This document shows, one piece after another, positions 59,996-64,000 of a DNA stretch of 64,000 nucleotides. Each line of letters starts with the position of its first letter. Position 1 is the stretch's first letter. Below the pieces are notes generated by a model that did not search any database, was not told the origin of the DNA, and saw only the letters and a program-made list of their open reading frames with translations. The DNA comes from Euptelea pleiosperma (lineage: Eukaryota > Streptophyta > Magnoliopsida > Ranunculales > Eupteleaceae): NCBI GenBank assembly GCA_035048495.1, contig CM068549.1, positions 4,497,059 through 4,561,058 of the forward strand. The letters are read 5' to 3'. The position numbers and the translations under genes are program-made.

Positions 59996-61463
59996 TGATA
60001 TTCGCTCAAAAGTGCTAATTTTAAGCAATTATCCTTTTAGCGTTATTGTATTCTCTTACGTAAAATGCTCTATTTATCTACTTTTCTATGTAAGAGTATT
60101 TTATGTTGCGTAGAACACACTTTTCTGGACGAAATGGTATATTTGCATGCATTAAACACATTTTCGGAAGTCTAGATATAAAGTCGTTATGATTAAGTCT
60201 CATTACGCACTTTTTCTGTCACAAAAAATCCTGATTGGATGATTCTCGAGACTTGTGGGCCCACATCGATCATGAAAGCCTATTATCAAAGCTTAAAGAG
60301 TCCACAAGCTATGACTAGAAGATATGGGCCAAATACGGGTTGAACGAGAGAATCGAAGAGCCGACCCAAAGAACGAAGAGAGTAGGAGAGCCAATGACCA
60401 AGAGACAACCAAAGCGTTTAAAGCCGCATGAATCGACAAGGAATGATGGTCTGCTCAACTAGTGAAGCATGAGGAGGGACACAGTGAAAACCAGGGTTCC
60501 AGACCCTCTGCCAGTGATTTTCTCTCCATTTTTTTACATTTTCTCTCTCATCTCCCCTAATTCTCTCTCCTCTTTTTAAATCCTAATTTTCTCTCTTCTA
60601 CCTCTAACCGACTCTCTTTCCTTGACCTATCACCATTATCCATCAAATCCACCGGTCGATCGCCATCTGATCTATCCATTCTATGCATCCGACCATCCGA
60701 TCATGTCACCGATCATTCGATCATCCATCCTATCACCCACCCGATCTCCATTGTAAAATCTCAATCCCTAGAACTCGTTTGATCATATGGTTGATTGTAG
60801 ATGAGAGAGCAGAGCTCGATTTCCGAGGAAAGAAAAATGCATTATTCCTTGATTGGTATTTCGAGGGAAAAATGCATTTTCTCCCTTGGCAACCAAATGC
60901 GCCCTAACCCACGGCCTCGCAAGAGCCCCACATCCATCTGGCCCATTGGCCCGCTTATCCTTGAGCCTAGTGGCCCACTATCCTACTCACCCATCTTCTG
61001 GCCCATAGCCTATCACTTATCTTGGTCCATTGCCTAACTATCAGAGGCCCATGGCCTTAATGCTTATGGGCCATATTTGATCCTATGCGGACATGCCACC
61101 TCAAGTGAACCTCACGAGCCAACACGTGGACCCCACTTGGTGGGAGGCCACCTCACATGCGTGGTCCCCTAGTTTCACTACAGCTCAACCTTGGTGGGAC
61201 CCACGACTTTTCAAAGGGAGTCAATTCTTTCCATTTTCTCTCTTGGAGATAATCCCACGTATAAGAGATCTTGATCTAATGGTGGTTGTTGATGTGTCCC
61301 ATGTTATAAAAGGGTGGAAACCCTAAGAGAGAACCGGTTCCCTCCCCCTTTAAAAAAAAAAAAAAAAAAATCCAATCTTCCTCCTCTTCTTCCTTCCCTT
61401 TCTTCTTCTTCTTCTCCGGCAACCTACGCCGGCAAGGAGGTGGTGCGCTGCCTCCTCTTCATC

Positions 61464-61489
61464 CTCTTCTTCTTCTTCTTCTTCTTCTT
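61464..61489. repeat. CTT microsatellite, A5 3' LTR
   Basis: About nine CTT triplets. A second run lies at about 61642-61684. Confidence 0.85.
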
Positions 61490-61698
61490 GCTATTGCTGC
61501 ATAATAGTAGCACCGCTCCTCCTCTTCTCTCGCCATAGTTGCAGGTCTGCAACTCCGGCCACCGCTGCCCTTTCTGCATGTGCGTCTCTAATCCCCCTCT
61601 CCTCCTCTCCTTCTTCTTCTCCTTCGCTTCTTCCTCGTTTCTCCTTCTTCTTCTTCTTCTTCTTGCTCTTCTTCTTCTTCTTCTTTATATCTGTCCGC

Positions 61699-61721
61699 CG
61701 GAGTTGCCGCCTGCAACTCCG
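61699..61721. repeat. LTR hairpin CGGAGTTGC / GCAACTCCG
   Basis: A 9-bp stem around CGCCT, the counterpart of 53273-53297 with both arms changed from T-A to C-G at one pair. The next outer pair is a C-A mismatch. Confidence 0.8.
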
Positions 61722-62224
61722 ACCGCCTGCTGTACGTTCGTTCCACCCTTGGCCACCACTGTTAGACCTACAACTTGCAGGTGCGCCTCTAGCCGTCTGG
61801 TTCCACCTCCCCCTGCTACCAAGATGAACAGAATCCTCCTTGTACCAAAACCTGCAACTCCGGCCGGTAACACGACCTCAACAGCAGCTCCACAACCCAA
61901 CGCCTTCTTCTTCTTCTTCTCCTTTGATCCTCACCCACAATAGCAAGCGGTCACCCCTTCTCCTCCTTGATTCTCTTCTTCTTCAATTTTTTTTCTTCTT
62001 CTTTATCTTTTTTTTGCTTCTTCTTCCACGTTTTGTTCACCGGAGTTGCACCTGCAACTTCCGGCCACCACCATTACTACCACGTCTCACTCTCTTAGAT
62101 CCACCTGTTGGCTGCCACGCTCACAACCTCCTCCATTGCAGGTGCTCCTTGCTCCCTTCTTCCACAGCCTGTGTTCTCCAAACCGCAACGTGCACAACCT
62201 GCACTTCTCTTAACGGTAAGGTTG

Positions 62225-62250
62225 CTGGAGTTGCACGCTTGCAACTCCAG
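62225..62250. repeat. LTR hairpin CTGGAGTTGC / GCAACTCCAG
   Basis: A perfect 10-bp stem around ACGCTT, the same as at 53800 in the 5' LTR. Confidence 0.85.
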
Positions 62251-63883
62251 CCAGCATCTTCCATCGATTTCACTTGGACGTGCTCCTCTCCCAAGAGATC
62301 CACCATCAACGTGCAGAAAGCCTTCCCCACCTTCCAGCCACGCCTTTATCATTTTTACCATCCTCCAAAGCATCGGGCAGCATATGAGTTGCTCACGGTT
62401 AGTCTTCTTCTTGCTGGCCAATCCTCATCCCCGTTAGTAAGATGTCCGAAGGTATTTCCTATCTCTCTCTTTTCACTCTTCCTCTCTCTCTAAATCTCTC
62501 TCTAGATCTCTTTAGTCCTTTTCTCTCTCTACTACTTTTCTCTCTCTTCTTTCTCTCTCTACAGTTATTACTTTTAAGTTTATTTTATTAGACTCTTATT
62601 TCTTTTGCATTGTAAGGTACAATAATTTGAATAAAAGTTGGTTTTTGATTAATTGGTTTCATGTTTGAGCTTTACATTTCAATTGATTGCAACATTTTGT
62701 ACATGATGGATTTATGATAATTTTTTCTCAAAATTATGTTTTAAATCTTGATTATTCACCATTCTCACCTCTCCATTTTTCTTAGTATCAATTTCTGATA
62801 AAAATTCATCATTTCATGTTCTTTACATGCGCTAACTAATCTCGAGTGTGTTTCGACATCCGACACGAGCCACTGTGCAAAATTGCCCATTTTACAGGTT
62901 AAAAGTTTCAGATTAATTACAAATGTGTTGAAATTAGGATTTCCGTAACCAACAACGCGGTAAAACTCTACTTTCACCCCCACAGCTTAGCCATCCAAGT
63001 TGCAGCCTCCACTAGTCTGTGCATCTCCCTCAGCCAGTGTTTGACCCTTCAACGCCTTCCTCTCTATTGCAAGGCCGCACCAACATCTGCCATTCTTTTC
63101 GGGCACAACCTCACCAAGGCGTTGTTCCTCCATTTGCATCAAATGTCGTGCTACCTTCCATCAATCACCATAGGTTATTCAACCTTATTCTTCTTGGAGT
63201 AACTAGTGCACAGTCCACATTAAACTTTGATGTCCCCTCGAGCTTCCTACATGCAATCATCTTCACATTGCTGCCTTCACATGCGGTGATCTCCGATCAC
63301 TCTGGTAAGTGCTTCTAAGGTACTCCTCTCTTCTTCCCCTCCTTTTTCTCTCTAGAAATTACTTTCTTTCACTTTCTCTCTCTAAGCTTGTGGTTTTCTC
63401 TCTCTAAAAGTCCTTTTCTCTCTCTAGGTCTTTAGTCTCCACATTCTCTCTCTACATTGTTTTCTTCCTCTACTTATTGCTTTCTAGTTAATTTGTGTAT
63501 GCTTTCGCATTTAATAAAATATTGTTTTTAAATTTGATTCAATAAAATTCAATTTGATTTCGTATAGATGCATTTTAATTATCATAGTTTGTTCATGTTG
63601 TTTTAATACTCTATTAAGTGAGGAAATTTCTCTCTTCAAGAAAAGAAATCGCCATATCATGTTTTAATCCGGATATCCACCATTCTCAACCTTACATCAT
63701 TTTTAGCAGATTTTTGTTAATTTGTTCTTTATTTGCCCTAACCCCGAGTACGGACGATATCCGACACGAGCTACTGTGCAAGTCTGCATTTTTGTATATT
63801 AAGTGAACCAATTCGGAGAAATTACAAATATTGTTGAAATCAAGGGTTTTCGATCCAACGACACGGGAAAAACCCTAATTTCA

Positions 63884-64000
63884 GTTCCTGCGATAGAAAA
63901 ACGCGTAATGAGATTTCTACAAAACGGCTCCGCATGTGGGTCAAATAAATGCGTATGAATACATGCGAATATACCATTTTGACCAGAAAAGTGTGTTCTA
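63884..64000 (-). mobile_element. A6: reverse Athila-type LTR, cut by the window end
   Basis: On the minus strand this reads TAGAACACACTTTTCTGG, then GGTATATTCGCATG, then TCTCATTACGCG and CGCAGGAAC, which is the early part of an A-family LTR. It is the target into which A7 inserted. The other part of A6 is not visible to the left of A3. Confidence 0.8.

Larger units (their letters stand above)
51553..62976 (+). mobile_element. A5: complete but pol-less Athila-type element (LARD-like)
   Basis: An 11,424-bp element with LTRs of 2971 and 2981 bp, a tRNA-Asp-type primer site, a polypurine tract and the perfect TSD CCCCC (51548-51552 and 62977-62981). The 5.5-kb internal region contains a small leader ORF, a degenerate polar segment and an acidic ORF, but no Gag core, protease, reverse transcriptase or integrase. 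It therefore fits a large retrotransposon derivative moved by enzymes of an autonomous relative. LTRs are clearly similar but differ by substitutions and indels, so it is older than C1. Confidence 0.92.
59996..62976 (+). repeat. A5 3' LTR
   Basis: 2981 bp, same order as the 5' LTR. Differences include a shorter CTT run, a longer TCTCTCTC array near 62524-62563, an extra TTCGAGGGAAAAATGCATTT-type stretch near 60861 and many single changes. The frame at 61840-62493 parallels the 5' LTR frame only because the LTRs are duplicates. Confidence 0.95.
50496..63883 (+). mobile_element. A7: Athila-type LTR fragment split by A5
   Basis: The pieces 50496-51552 and 62982-63883 are the middle and end of an A-family LTR (about 1.96 kb), ending AACCCTAATTTCA at 63883. 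Its first 1.3 kb or so and any LTR start are missing. It carries a strong GGAGTTGC hairpin (50981), three related segments (50525-50625, 51175-51265, 51365-51450) and the TTTCTCTCTCTAG array (about 63335-63445). The sequence after 63883 is a reverse A-type LTR, so A7 was inserted in another A copy. Whether A7 is the 3' LTR of A3 or a separate insertion joined by a deletion is open. Confidence 0.7.

Overview
The window reads as plant nuclear heterochromatin from a repeat-rich flowering plant genome. I found no host gene that I can support, no rRNA or tRNA gene, no CRISPR array and no bacterial signal. Almost everything that can be classified is LTR retrotransposon. Elements have TG...CA ends and 5-bp target-site duplications (TSDs), and they are nested inside one another. 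Species cannot be fixed from the sequence.

Element families, named locally. C is a Ty3/gypsy chromovirus (Tekay/Del-like) with one complete copy, C1. B and D are long LTRs (3.4 and 5.4 kb) sharing the C-type terminal motif GGGCGTGACA. A is an Athila/Tat-type Ty3 family: LTRs of 2.9-3.4 kb starting TGATATTCGCTC and ending TTTCA, a degenerate tRNA-Asp primer site and an Athila-like gag relic. E is a 1.8-kb LTR of uncertain, possibly copia, origin.

Layout. 1-2463: unassigned AT-rich DNA. About 2464-12363: a four-level nest, C2 solo LTR containing E1, containing A1, containing B1. 12364-16001: unassigned DNA with LTR fragments and a possible Helitron end. 16002-24843: reverse solo LTR B2 split by D1. 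24844-26987: unassigned DNA with diverged repeats. 26988-42165: the 5' LTR of A3, split by solo LTR A2, itself split by the complete element C1 (31805-40668). 42166 to about 50495: A3 internal region with a broken gag, interrupted by solo LTR A4. About 50496-63883: an A-type LTR fragment (A7) split by A5 (51553-62976), a complete but pol-less element. 63884-64000: start of a reverse A LTR (A6).

How the parts work together. C1 is the only element with a nearly intact protein set (Gag, PR, RT, RNase H, IN, chromodomain-like tail). Its two 2111-bp LTRs look identical, but an in-frame TGA interrupts the protease. A5 has two LTRs, a tRNA-Asp-like primer site, a polypurine tract and a TSD but no polymerase, so it would depend on enzymes from elsewhere. 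Beyond annotation, the most interesting signals are families of short hairpins inside the A LTRs and the C LTR with paired base changes, a small ORF overlapping a splice-donor consensus upstream of gag in two A elements, and an acidic ORF of unknown function where pol would be expected.
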